A DNA stretch of 64,000 nt from Labilithrix sp. (lineage in GTDB: Bacteria; Myxococcota_A; Polyangia; Polyangiales; Polyangiaceae), in NCBI GenBank assembly GCA_019637175.1, contig JAHBWD010000049.1, positions 1 through 64,000 of the forward strand, read 5' to 3'. The notes under the pieces were generated by a model. That model made no database searches. It worked only from the letters and a program-made list of their open reading frames with translations, and had not been told where the DNA came from. Below, in pieces: positions 25,244 to 33,407 of this stretch (its first letter is position 1; every line of letters begins with the position of its first letter). A program made the translations under genes and the position numbers.

Positions 25244-27802
25244 TCAGAACCCGCACGACGGGCCGTAGCCCGGGTTGACGAGCGGGCTGCTCAGCGCGAG
25301 CGACGAGCCGGTGGCGGCGAGGTTCGCGGTGTCCTTCACGACGATGCCGCCGTACGAGATCGCGTACACGAAGTTGTCGAGGAAGACGCCGCGGCGCACC
25401 TCGGGCCCGTAGTAGCCGCCGCAGTAGCCCGCGGGGTTCGCGCTGAAGAGCGGCGTGTGGTCGATGCTCCCGAGCTTCGAGAAGCCCGCGCCCGTGTCGA
25501 CCTTGAAGAGCTCGAGCGAGCTGCGCATCCCGCCGCCCGTTCCCGACGACGGCGTGTACGCGTAGTAGGGGAACGCGAGCGTCTGGCGATCCTCGAAGTA
25601 GGTGAACGCCTTGTGGTTCTGCTCCGCCTCGCTGTGGCCGTACTCCGAGCCGTTGTACGTGAACTTGTGCGCGAGGATCGGGTTCGTGCCGTCGGACACG
25701 TCGAAGATCTGGAGCTGGAGGCCCTGGCTGCGGCCGGTGTCGTCGGCGTCGCGTCCGATCGTGAGGATGTGGAACGGCCCGAGCGGGTGCATGTACTCGC
25801 TGAAGCCCGGGATCTTGAGCTCGGCGAGCTTCGTCGGCGCGTTCGGCTGCGCGAGGTCGATGACGAAGAGCGGATCGACGCGGCGGAACGTGACGACGTA
25901 GCCGCGCGTGCCGACGAAGCGCACGCTGTAGATCTGCTCGTTCGGCGCGAGCTCGCCGACGTCGCCGACGGTGTCGAGCCACGGGCCGTTCACGCCCATC
26001 ACGAACACGTGGTTGATCTGCTGCGGGCGATCGCTGGGGCCAGACGAGCCGGGGAACGTCGGCTGGACCCACTTGCCGCTCGCGTCGACGTACATGCGCT
26101 GCTCGGTCGTCGCGATGCGGAGGAAGCCGTCTTTGTCGTCGAGGGAGAACTGATCCTTGACGTTGCCGACGACGGTGCCCGACGCGGTGTAGTTCGGGAA
26201 CTGCGGATCGGTCGCGAACTCGAACTTGTGCACGTGGGTCTTGTTCATCGCCCACGCGGTGACCGTCGATCCGGCCGTCGTCGTCTGCGGGCGGAGGCTC
26301 TTCGTGCCGACGCCGCCGGGCGCGGGCGCGGGCGCCGGCTCGGTCTGGGGCGGCGAGGGCGGGACCGATCCGCCGCCCATGCCGACGCTGCCGTCGCTTC
26401 CGACGGTGGAGTCGTCGGCCCAGCTGAACGGAGGCTCGACCCAGCCGGCCGCGGCGAGGTAGAGCGTGTCGGCGCTGCCGTAGACCGTCTCCGCGCGCCC
26501 GAGGATCGCGGTCTCCTTCGGGAGCGCGGCGGGGTTGGCGAGATCGATCGACGCGACCTCGGTGAGGCCGCTCTCGGTCGAGCCGACCGTCGGGACGTAG
26601 AAGTCTTCGCACGCCACGCTCTGCGCGCGGACGGTCGCGCCTTCCTTCACGAACGTGTTCGGGATCCAGTCGTTGAGGACGCTCGCGTCGATCGCCGCCT
26701 TGTTGGCCGCGCGGAGCTGCTCGAGCGCCGCGATCATCTCCGTGCCCGTCTTCGGGTACGGGTTCGTCGTCGGCGTCGTCGGGCTGTCGGGCGCGTCCTT
26801 GCGCGGCGCGCCGTCGGGCGAGGCCTCGGTCGTCGTGCCGTTGGTCGGCTGCGGATAGAGCTCGTGGATGCCGTACTTCAGCTTCGGGCCGTGCGCGTGG
26901 CCGGAGAAGACCGTGCGCACGTGGTTGCCGACGCGGCGCGAGTCGAGGTAGCTGCCCTCGAAGTAGATCTCGCGCGCGAGCTGCGCGCTGACGCCGTCGT
27001 GCGTGAGCACGGTGATCTTGGTGAGCGGGATGTAGGGGCCGCTCGATCCTCCGCCGGGGCCCATGGGCATGGGCATGTCGACGTCGCCGCGCGACGGCGC
27101 CGCGCCGCCGCCGCCGTAGCCGTAGCCGTAGTCGGTGTACGTCTCTTTCGGCGTGACGCCGGCGGCCGTGTAGAGGCTCGCGCCGTTGACCTGCGAGTAG
27201 ACGACGACCTTGCCGCCGTCGACGAACATCTCGCTCGGCTGGCCTTCGATCTCGAACGAGGAGAGCTCGTGGAGATCGTTGGCCGGCCAGGCCTTGACGA
27301 TCTTGAACGAGTTGCCGTGGATCACGTAGAGGTTCGACCCGTCGGTCTTGACGATGTCGGCCTCGTCGACGCCCTTGACCTGCGTGTTGGTCTCGGAGTG
27401 CGAGCTCGCCTTCGGCGCGCCGCCGCCGGAGCCGGAGCCGTCGAAGCCGCCGCTCGGGGCCGGCGAGGGCGGCGCCGTGGGCGCCGAGTTGCGGCCGTCT
27501 TCCTGCGCGCCGCCCGCCGACACCGGGCCGCCGTAGTAGCCGCCGTAGTACGCGCAGCTCTCGTCCTTGTTGCGGAGGATGCACTTCTGGATCTGCTCGA
27601 TCTGCCGATCGATGCCCTTGTTCAACTTGAACGTGGCGTCGGCCTTGAGGTCGACGAGCAGATCGCCGCAGCCCTTGGCGCGGTGGAGGCTCGCGCGGGT
27701 CGTCCCGGTCGCGTCCTTCACTTCCGCGTTGTTGCCGCAGCCGACGAGGCCGGCGGTGGAGCCCATTGCAGCGAGGAGAACGAAGGCGGTGTGGATTCGC
27801 AT
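25244..27802 (-). CDS. Secreted beta-propeller-domain lipoprotein
   Basis: An 852-residue secreted protein with lipobox LVGC. Residues about 25-85 form a Cys-containing helical segment (KGCGDLLVDLKADATFKLN). A Gly/Ser/Pro linker follows to about 135. From TNTQVKGVDEADIVKTDGSNLYVI onward it matches the C-terminal beta-propeller family found in archaea and some bacteria. Repeated strands with LYLAA, AWAMNK and HKFEFATD are visible, along with a late disulfide-type Cys pair (GYCGGYYG, GPSCGF). Function is not established; a surface-binding role is likely. The C-terminus faces the terminator at 25170-25216. Confidence 0.8.
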   Translation of the reverse strand: MRIHTAFVLLAAMGSTAGLVGCGNNAEVKDATGTTRASLHRAKGCGDLLVDLKADATFKLNKGIDRQIEQIQKCILRNKDESCAYYGGYYGGPVSAGGAQEDGRNSAPTAPPSPAPSGGFDGSGSGGGAPKASSHSETNTQVKGVDEADIVKTDGSNLYVIHGNSFKIVKAWPANDLHELSSFEIEGQPSEMFVDGGKVVVYSQVNGASLYTAAGVTPKETYTDYGYGYGGGGAAPSRGDVDMPMPMGPGGGSSGPYIPLTKITVLTHDGVSAQLAREIYFEGSYLDSRRVGNHVRTVFSGHAHGPKLKYGIHELYPQPTNGTTTEASPDGAPRKDAPDSPTTPTTNPYPKTGTEMIAALEQLRAANKAAIDASVLNDWIPNTFVKEGATVRAQSVACEDFYVPTVGSTESGLTEVASIDLANPAALPKETAILGRAETVYGSADTLYLAAAGWVEPPFSWADDSTVGSDGSVGMGGGSVPPSPPQTEPAPAPAPGGVGTKSLRPQTTTAGSTVTAWAMNKTHVHKFEFATDPQFPNYTASGTVVGNVKDQFSLDDKDGFLRIATTEQRMYVDASGKWVQPTFPGSSGPSDRPQQINHVFVMGVNGPWLDTVGDVGELAPNEQIYSVRFVGTRGYVVTFRRVDPLFVIDLAQPNAPTKLAELKIPGFSEYMHPLGPFHILTIGRDADDTGRSQGLQLQIFDVSDGTNPILAHKFTYNGSEYGHSEAEQNHKAFTYFEDRQTLAFPYYAYTPSSGTGGGMRSSLELFKVDTGAGFSKLGSIDHTPLFSANPAGYCGGYYGPEVRRGVFLDNFVYAISYGGIVVKDTANLAATGSSLALSSPLVNPGYGPSCGF

Positions 27803-27908
27803 GGCTGCTGGCGGTTGAGCAAGGTCCAGGCCATGCGTCTATCTAGTTGATGTTCAACGGTAAAAAGCTGGATCGTGGGCAGCTCGACCAAGACACCGCC
27901 GCCAGGGT

Positions 27909-28904
27909 GTGCCGGCGCTGGCACATGCCCACCCCGTCAGCTATGACGGCCCCGTGCGTCCCACCCGCGAGCAACTGGAAGTCCTGAGCCCCTTCGAGCG
28001 CGCGTCCTTCAAGCTGGCCGACGCGCTCTCCGCGAAGACCCTCTCGCCGGTCTCCTCCGCGTGGAACAGCGTCGTGATGGGCATCCTCATCTCGAGCTGC
28101 GGCTCGCGGCGCTTCAACGTGCGCGGCCTCGAGAACCTCGCGCCGTTCGGCAAGAAGGACTCGATCCTCCTCGCGGCGAACCATCGCAGCTTCTTCGACT
28201 TCTTCACCATCACCGCCATCTGCTACTGGCGCACGCGGCTCTCGAAGCGGATCTTCTTCCCCGTCCGCTCGAACTTCTTCTACGACCACCCGCTCGGCCC
28301 GGCGGTCAACTGGGCGATGAGCGGCATGCGCATGTTCCCGCCGGTGATGCGCGAGAAGGAGAAGAAGCCCTTCAACCTCTACTCGGTCGAGCGCTGCGTC
28401 GAGGAGCTGAACCGCACCGACATCGGCACGCTCCTCGGCATCCACCCCGAGGGCACGCGCAACAAGAACGACGATCCGTACACGTTCCTCCCCGCGCAGC
28501 CGGGCATCGGCCGCATCGCGCTCGGCGCCGAGCGCGCGAAGGTCGTCCCCGTCTTCGTGCTCGGCATGGGGCAGAGCATCCCCGGCGAGTGGAAGATGAA
28601 CCTCTTCTCGCCCGAGCAGCACCCGGTCGACGTCTACTTCGGCGCGCCGATCGACTTCTCCGATCTGCGTCCGAAGATGGGGATGGTGACGACGCAGAAG
28701 CGCGCCGCCGATCGCTGCCTCGACGCGATCAAGACGCTCGCGGAGAAGCAGCGCCGCGACGCGGCGATCCGCGACGGTCGCGATCCGGACGCGTTCGCGC
28801 CGATCCCCAAGTCGACCGATCGCGCCGCCGCGTACGGAAGCGGCGGGCCGGTCGTGCCGAAGGCTGCCGGCGAGCACGCCGGTCACGCCCACGATGGCGG
28901 CTGA
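27909..28904 (+). CDS. PlsC-type lysophospholipid acyltransferase
   Basis: A 331-residue membrane-associated acyltransferase of the 1-acylglycerol-3-phosphate family. The HX4D catalytic motif is NHRSFFDFF (about 91-99) and the phosphate-binding motif is HPEGTRN. An amphipathic helix with SSCGSRRF precedes them. It may act in phospholipid or ether-lipid acylation. GTG 27909 gives the longest frame; GTG 27954 (MRPTREQLE) is equally possible, as neither has a good ribosome binding site. The 3' end overlaps the symporter gene by 11 bases. Confidence 0.88.
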   Translation: MPALAHAHPVSYDGPVRPTREQLEVLSPFERASFKLADALSAKTLSPVSSAWNSVVMGILISSCGSRRFNVRGLENLAPFGKKDSILLAANHRSFFDFFTITAICYWRTRLSKRIFFPVRSNFFYDHPLGPAVNWAMSGMRMFPPVMREKEKKPFNLYSVERCVEELNRTDIGTLLGIHPEGTRNKNDDPYTFLPAQPGIGRIALGAERAKVVPVFVLGMGQSIPGEWKMNLFSPEQHPVDVYFGAPIDFSDLRPKMGMVTTQKRAADRCLDAIKTLAEKQRRDAAIRDGRDPDAFAPIPKSTDRAAAYGSGGPVVPKAAGEHAGHAHDGG

Positions 28905-30189
28905 GACCGCGCCTCGCCCGAAGCCCTTCTGGCGCTCGGGTACCTTCCTCATCTTCCTCGGGCTCGTCCTCGGCGTCGTCTTCGGCGGCTTCTTGCCCCA
29001 GGATCAGCACCCGACCGCGTTCGCCTTCTTCCAGTTCTGCTCGAAGGCGTTCCTCGCGCTCATCAAGGGGATCATCGTCCCGCTCCTCGTCGCGACGATC
29101 ATCACCGGCATCGCGCAGACGGGCGATCTCAAGGCCGTCGGGCGGATGGGCGTCAAGTCGCTCCTCTACTTCGAAGTCGTGACGACCATCGCCCTCGTCG
29201 TCGGCCTCGTCATCGCGAACTGGCTCGAGCCCGGCAAGGGCCTGCCGCTCAAGGCCGACGCCCACACCGCGCTCGCCGCGCCGAAGAGCGGCTGGGAGAT
29301 CGCGCTCCACGCGTTCCCGTCGAACTTGATCAAGCACGCGGCCGAGGGCGACATCCTGCCTGTCGTGATCTTCGCGACGCTCTTCGGCGTCGCGCTCACG
29401 CGCGTCGGCGAGCGGGGCGCGCCCGTCTTGCGCTTCTTCGACGGCGTCGCCCAGGTGATGTTCAAGTACACGGCGATGGTCATGTCGCTGACGCCGATCG
29501 GCGTCTTCGGCGCGATGGCCTACAACGTGAGCCACATGGCCGCCGGGCACGGCGACATGAAAGGCTGGCCGGCCGTCTTCGATCTGCTCAAGCACTACTC
29601 CGTGCTCGTCGCGAGCCTCTACCTCGCGCTCGGGCTGCTCCTCGTGCTCGTGTTCATCCCGGTGATGCTCCTCTTCCGCATCCCGGTGATCGCGTTCTTC
29701 CGCCACATCCGCGAGCCGGCGCTCACCGCGTTCTCGACCGCGTCGAGCGAGGCCGCGCTGCCGAAGCTGCTCGAGCAGATGGAGAAGCTCGGCGTGCCTC
29801 GCCGCGTCGCGAGCTTCGTCATCCCGACGGGCTACTCGTTCAACCTCGACGGCTCGACGCTGTATCTCGTGCTCGCGTCGCTCACCATCGCGCAAGCGGC
29901 CGGCATCCACATGCCGCTGTCGACGCAGATCGCGATGATGCTCACCTTCATGCTCACGTCGAAGGGCGTCGCCGGCGTTCCGCGCGCGACGCTCGTGATC
30001 ATCGCGGGCACGACGCAGGGCTTCGGCCTCCCGGGCGAAGCGGGCGTCGCGATGATCCTCGCGGTCGACGAGATCATGGATATGGCGCGCTCGGCGCTCA
30101 ACCTGACGGGCAACGGCCTCGCGGCGTGCGTCATCGCGCGTTGGGAGGGCGTCTTCGGAGAGCGCGCGCCGGAGGCGCCCGAGGCGTGA
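28894..30189 (+). CDS. Dicarboxylate/amino acid:cation symporter (DAACS)
   Basis: A 431-residue inner-membrane importer of the GltP/DctA family for C4-dicarboxylates or acidic amino acids. Hallmarks are FSTASSEAALPKLLEQM (the serine-rich reentrant loop), PTGYSFNLDGSTLYL (the NMDGT-type motif with D), and GVAGVPRATLVI with the following LPGEAGVAMILAVDEIMDMARSALNLTGN. The TASSEAALP form (SSE in place of the common SSN/SSA) is a little unusual. It overlaps the acyltransferase gene by 11 bases, so the two are co-transcribed though functionally unrelated on their face. Confidence 0.93.
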   Translation: MAAETAPRPKPFWRSGTFLIFLGLVLGVVFGGFLPQDQHPTAFAFFQFCSKAFLALIKGIIVPLLVATIITGIAQTGDLKAVGRMGVKSLLYFEVVTTIALVVGLVIANWLEPGKGLPLKADAHTALAAPKSGWEIALHAFPSNLIKHAAEGDILPVVIFATLFGVALTRVGERGAPVLRFFDGVAQVMFKYTAMVMSLTPIGVFGAMAYNVSHMAAGHGDMKGWPAVFDLLKHYSVLVASLYLALGLLLVLVFIPVMLLFRIPVIAFFRHIREPALTAFSTASSEAALPKLLEQMEKLGVPRRVASFVIPTGYSFNLDGSTLYLVLASLTIAQAAGIHMPLSTQIAMMLTFMLTSKGVAGVPRATLVIIAGTTQGFGLPGEAGVAMILAVDEIMDMARSALNLTGNGLAACVIARWEGVFGERAPEAPEA

Positions 30190-30194
30190 GGTGA

Positions 30195-30200
30195 TAGAGT
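30195..30200 (+). promoter_or_regulatory. TAnnnT -10 box (TAGAGT), RCC1 lipoprotein
   Basis: TAGAGT ends 6 bases before ATG 30207; no -35 and only AGG within the gap. Confidence 0.35.
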
Positions 30201-30206
30201 AGGCGG

Positions 30207-31811
30207 ATGCGCCGTCTCTCCGTTGCTTCGCTCGTCATCGCGTTGGCGGCCTGCGTCGGCTCGCGGGTCGACTCCGATCCGCCGGCGACCGGTCCTGACG
30301 GAGGATCGATCACGGCGAAGGCCTGCGGTCCTGGCAACCCGTGCGAGCGCGGGTCTTGCGTCGACGGCTTCTGCTGCGACGCCGCGTGCGACGGCGTCTG
30401 CGAGGCCTGCAACGTCCCGGGCAAGGAAGGGATCTGCTCGCCGGTGTCGGGCAAGCCCGTGCACGGCGCGTGCGACGGCGAGGCCGCCGGGCCTTGCGCA
30501 GGGAGCTGCGACGGCACGCAGGCGAAGGCGTGCGCGTATCCCGAGGTGGAGTGCGGCACCGGCTCGTGCGCCGGCGGCACGGCGACGCTCCCGCAGAAGT
30601 GCAAGGCCGGCGCGTGCCTCGCCGCGGAGACGCAGACGTGCTCGCTCGGTTGCTTCGAAGAAGGCTGCCTCGGCGTCCAGCAGGTCACCGGCGGCTACTA
30701 CTTCACGTGCGCGCTCCTCACCGACAAGCGCGTGCGGTGCTGGGGCGACAACTCGGTCGGACAGGTCGGCCAGGCGCCGAGCGGGACGCCCGCGACGGAC
30801 GTGTACAACGCGCCGACGCCGGTGGGGTCGCTCTCGAACGTGCAGATGATCGCGTCGACCTTCGCCACGGCGTGCGCGCTCCTCGCCGACGGAACGGTGA
30901 GGTGCTGGGGAGAAAACCTCGCGGGGCAGCTCGGAAACGGCACGGTCGACGCCTCGACCTTGCCGCATCACGTGCCCAGCGCGGTGCTCGGCGTCACGGG
31001 AGCGACGTTCCTCGCAGGCAGCTCGGCGGGTCACTTCTGCGCGATCGTCGCGGGGGGCACCCTCAAGTGCTGGGGCAGCAACGGCGCCGGCCAGCTGGGT
31101 GACGGCGCCTTGGGCGGGAACGCTCCGACGCCCGTGACGGTCTGCCGGCGGGGATCGACCGGGCTCCCGTGCATGCCCTCGACGGGCGCGACGTTCGTCG
31201 CCGGGGGCGACAAGCACACGTGCGCGATCTTCACGGGCGGTCAGGTCTCGTGTTGGGGCGGAAACGACGGCGGTGAGCTCGGCCAGCCCGCGCCGACCGG
31301 GCGTCTGTTCCCGACCGACGTTCCCGGCCTCACCGCGACACACCTCACGCTCGGGAACCGACTCTCTTGCGCCGCTTCCGGCGGGACGGCGAAGTGCTGG
31401 GGCGCCAACGGCATAGGACGCCTCGGCAACGGCACCGACGCGACCGACGGCACCACGCCGACCGCGGTCTGCACGAAGCAGGACTGCTCGACGACCTTGA
31501 CCGCGGTGACGGCGGTGACGACGTACGACGAGTCGTCGTGCGCGATCGCGGGCGGCGCCGTGAAGTGCTGGGGCACGAACACGGGCGGGCAGCTCGGCGA
31601 CGGAAACGCGTCGACGTCGCAGAACTACGCGGCGACGACCGCGATCGCGTCCGGCGCGGTCGCGGTCGCTTCCGGTGGAGGCGTCAACTTCGCGATCGTC
31701 GTCGATCGCGCCAATCGCGATGTTCGCTGTTGGGGCAACGAGGGGAAGAGCCAGTGCGGCACGGGCGGACCGAGCGCAGATCGGCGCACGCCCGTCTCGC
31801 CGAAGTGGTGA
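30207..31811 (+). CDS. RCC1-repeat secreted lipoprotein
   Basis: A 534-residue lipoprotein (LAAC lipobox). Residues 40-150 are a Cys-rich, EGF-like region (CCDAACDGVCEACNVPGKEG). From about 155 the chain folds into repeats ending CWGxN-xxGQ-LG: seven CWG motifs are visible. Seven repeats would close a full RCC1-type beta-propeller. Each blade also has a paired Cys (CALL..RCWG, CAIV..KCWG), so disulfide-stapled blades are likely. The role is unknown; eukaryotic RCC1 is an exchange factor, but bacterial secreted copies probably bind ligands. Nothing is recognised in the 31812-31935 spacer beyond the next gene's ribosome binding site. Confidence 0.85.
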   Translation: MRRLSVASLVIALAACVGSRVDSDPPATGPDGGSITAKACGPGNPCERGSCVDGFCCDAACDGVCEACNVPGKEGICSPVSGKPVHGACDGEAAGPCAGSCDGTQAKACAYPEVECGTGSCAGGTATLPQKCKAGACLAAETQTCSLGCFEEGCLGVQQVTGGYYFTCALLTDKRVRCWGDNSVGQVGQAPSGTPATDVYNAPTPVGSLSNVQMIASTFATACALLADGTVRCWGENLAGQLGNGTVDASTLPHHVPSAVLGVTGATFLAGSSAGHFCAIVAGGTLKCWGSNGAGQLGDGALGGNAPTPVTVCRRGSTGLPCMPSTGATFVAGGDKHTCAIFTGGQVSCWGGNDGGELGQPAPTGRLFPTDVPGLTATHLTLGNRLSCAASGGTAKCWGANGIGRLGNGTDATDGTTPTAVCTKQDCSTTLTAVTAVTTYDESSCAIAGGAVKCWGTNTGGQLGDGNASTSQNYAATTAIASGAVAVASGGGVNFAIVVDRANRDVRCWGNEGKSQCGTGGPSADRRTPVSPKW

Positions 31812-31935
31812 GGTCTCGATCCAGGCGACGACGTAGGCAAGCGCGTTCTCCGTCGAATCCGGCGGTCGCTCGCTCGGCACGTCGGTTGCTCGGTGTTGTT
31901 CCGTCTGCCTTGATCTGCCTTCTTGGAGGAGCGGT

Positions 31936-32700
31936 ATGAAGAAGCTTGGCTGGTTCAGCGGCGGCTGCGCGCTCGCCGTCAGCGCGATGATCGCGTGCTC
32001 GTCGAGCGAGACGCCCTTGCGGCCCGGCGGCGTCGACGACGAAGACGCGGGGCTCACGCGCGACGGGAGCACCTACGACTCGACGCCTTCGCCCGAGTCG
32101 GGCTTGGGCACGCTGCTCTTCCGCCCGGACGCCATCCATACCGGCTTCGACGGCACACGCACGTTCAAGGTGCCGATCGCGGTCTACGACTCCGACGCCG
32201 ATCTGACCGTCACCGCGAGCGACGCCGCGGCGGTGACGATCGCGCCGACGAAGCTCAAGAACCCGGTCGTCGACGGCGTCACCGACAACGGCAAGTACTT
32301 CCTCATCACGGCGAAGAAGGCCGGCGCGATCACGCTGACGGCGAAGTCGAAGGGGCGCACCGCGACCGCGACGCTCACGATCACCGACTACGCGGCCGGT
32401 CGATGGGCCGCGGGCGAGGCGCGCTACACCGCCGCGGGGACGGGCGCGGACCGTCCGTGCACCTCGTGTCACGTCAACGGCGAGGCGATCGATCACTCGC
32501 CCGCGTCGCTCGCGACCGCGAGCGACATGGAGGTGGGCATCATCGTCACGACGGGCGTGAAGCCGGGCCCCGGAGGCACGTCGTCGACGATCGTGATCAA
32601 GAGCGAGCCCGAGACGCCTCACGCGTGGAACGTCACGCAGCAAGAGCAAGACGGGCTCGTCACCTACCTCCGCGCGCTCGAGCCTCGCGGCTTCGAGTGA
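31936..32700 (+). CDS. Lipoprotein with Ig-like domain and single c-type heme motif
   Basis: A 254-residue lipoprotein (MIACSSS lipobox). Residues about 60-150 look like a BIG2/Ig-like beta-sandwich (FKVPIAVYDSDADLTVTASD to GAITLTAKSKGRTATATLTI). A C-terminal segment follows with one heme c motif CTSCH near residue 175 and a possible distal Met (ATASDMEVG). The end QQEQDGLVTYLRALEPRG resembles the last helix of class I cytochromes. An excellent ribosome binding site GGAGGAG (about 31925) supports the ATG. Probably a surface electron carrier (inference). It ends at a hairpin terminator. Confidence 0.78.
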   Translation: MKKLGWFSGGCALAVSAMIACSSSETPLRPGGVDDEDAGLTRDGSTYDSTPSPESGLGTLLFRPDAIHTGFDGTRTFKVPIAVYDSDADLTVTASDAAAVTIAPTKLKNPVVDGVTDNGKYFLITAKKAGAITLTAKSKGRTATATLTITDYAAGRWAAGEARYTAAGTGADRPCTSCHVNGEAIDHSPASLATASDMEVGIIVTTGVKPGPGGTSSTIVIKSEPETPHAWNVTQQEQDGLVTYLRALEPRGFE

Positions 32701-32712
32701 TCGGCGTCGCTC

Positions 32713-32743
32713 AGAGCGTGTGAAGCTTCGCTTCTCACGCTCT
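32713..32743. terminator. Hairpin terminator between convergent genes
   Basis: AGAGCGTGTGAAGC pairs with GCTTCTCACGCTCT across a TTC loop, 14 positions with a single mismatch. It is followed by TCG and lies 12 bases after the heme lipoprotein stop and 32 bases before the convergent Gly-rich gene end. Likely bidirectional. Confidence 0.75.
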
Positions 32744-32775
32744 TCGCCCCTGTGGACGCGCTCGCGGACGAGCGC

Positions 32776-33207
32776 TCAGAACCAGCTGTAGCCGCGGCAG
32801 CGCCAGTCGAAGCGCGGGTCGCACCCGCGCCAGCCCCAGCCGCCGCGCCACGGGTAGCGCCAACCCCACATGCGACGGCCGCCCTCCCAGCGCCAGCCCC
32901 AGCTGCCGCCTTGGAAGCCGCCGCTGCCGCCGTGATGGCCGTGGAAGCCGCCGCCCGACCAGCCGCCGCCGCCGCCGGGTCCGCCCGGGCCGCCGCCGGG
33001 TCCGCCGGGTCCGCCGGGTCCGCCGGGACCGGGTGGATCCTCGGTCGACGGGATGCCGGTGTCGTGCCCTTCGTGGCTCAGCTCCGTCGAGACCGCGCTC
33101 GTGTCCGCCGACTCGTTGGTCTCGTCGGGCTCGGTCGAGCTCGCGCAGCCTGCGACGAGGAAGACGGCTCCGAGCCCGATCGTCGCTGCTCGTTCGAGAG
33201 TGATCAT
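32776..33207 (-). CDS. Gly/Trp-rich lipoprotein with collagen-like GPG tract
   Basis: A 143-residue lipoprotein (LVAGC lipobox). An acidic Ser/Thr linker (about 25-57) is followed by a GPGGPGG collagen-like tract (about 58-82), then a Gly/His/Trp/Arg-rich tail (GGFHGHHGGSGGF, WGWRWEGGRRMWGWRYPW). I recognise no family; such proteins resemble matrix or adhesive polymers. The ribosome binding site GAGGAGGTGA, seven bases before ATG 33207, is one of the strongest in the window and suggests high expression. The 200 bases upstream (33208-33407) hold nothing recognisable. Confidence 0.65.
   Translation of the reverse strand: MITLERAATIGLGAVFLVAGCASSTEPDETNESADTSAVSTELSHEGHDTGIPSTEDPPGPGGPGGPGGPGGGPGGPGGGGGWSGGGFHGHHGGSGGFQGGSWGWRWEGGRRMWGWRYPWRGGWGWRGCDPRFDWRCRGYSWF
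32961..33033. repeat. CCGCCGGGT tandem repeat (collagen-like tract)
   Basis: Nine-base units CCGCCGGGT and close variants, encoding Gly-Pro-Gly triplets in the minus-strand lipoprotein gene. Perfect copies occur around 32993-33028. Confidence 0.8.
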
Positions 33208-33407
33208 TCGTCACCTCCTCGACGTGCCGCGGTGCATCGCGCGATCCACGACCCTCTCCTCGCTGCCGCGAGACCGAGCTCCACAGCGGAGATCGCGACG
33301 TCGCCGGTCGTTCGAGGTCGCACGCCGCGCGCGATCGCGTAGCTCGTGGGCGCCGCCGCCGCGGGGCAGATGTTTTCTTCGTCGCGATGCGCCGCGTGCG
33401 CGCCTCG

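Noticed and set aside
24704..27850. 1048-codon open frame antisense to the beta-propeller lipoprotein
   Set aside because: The opposite strand encodes a recognisable secreted protein with signal peptide and family motifs; the antisense product has no fold signature.
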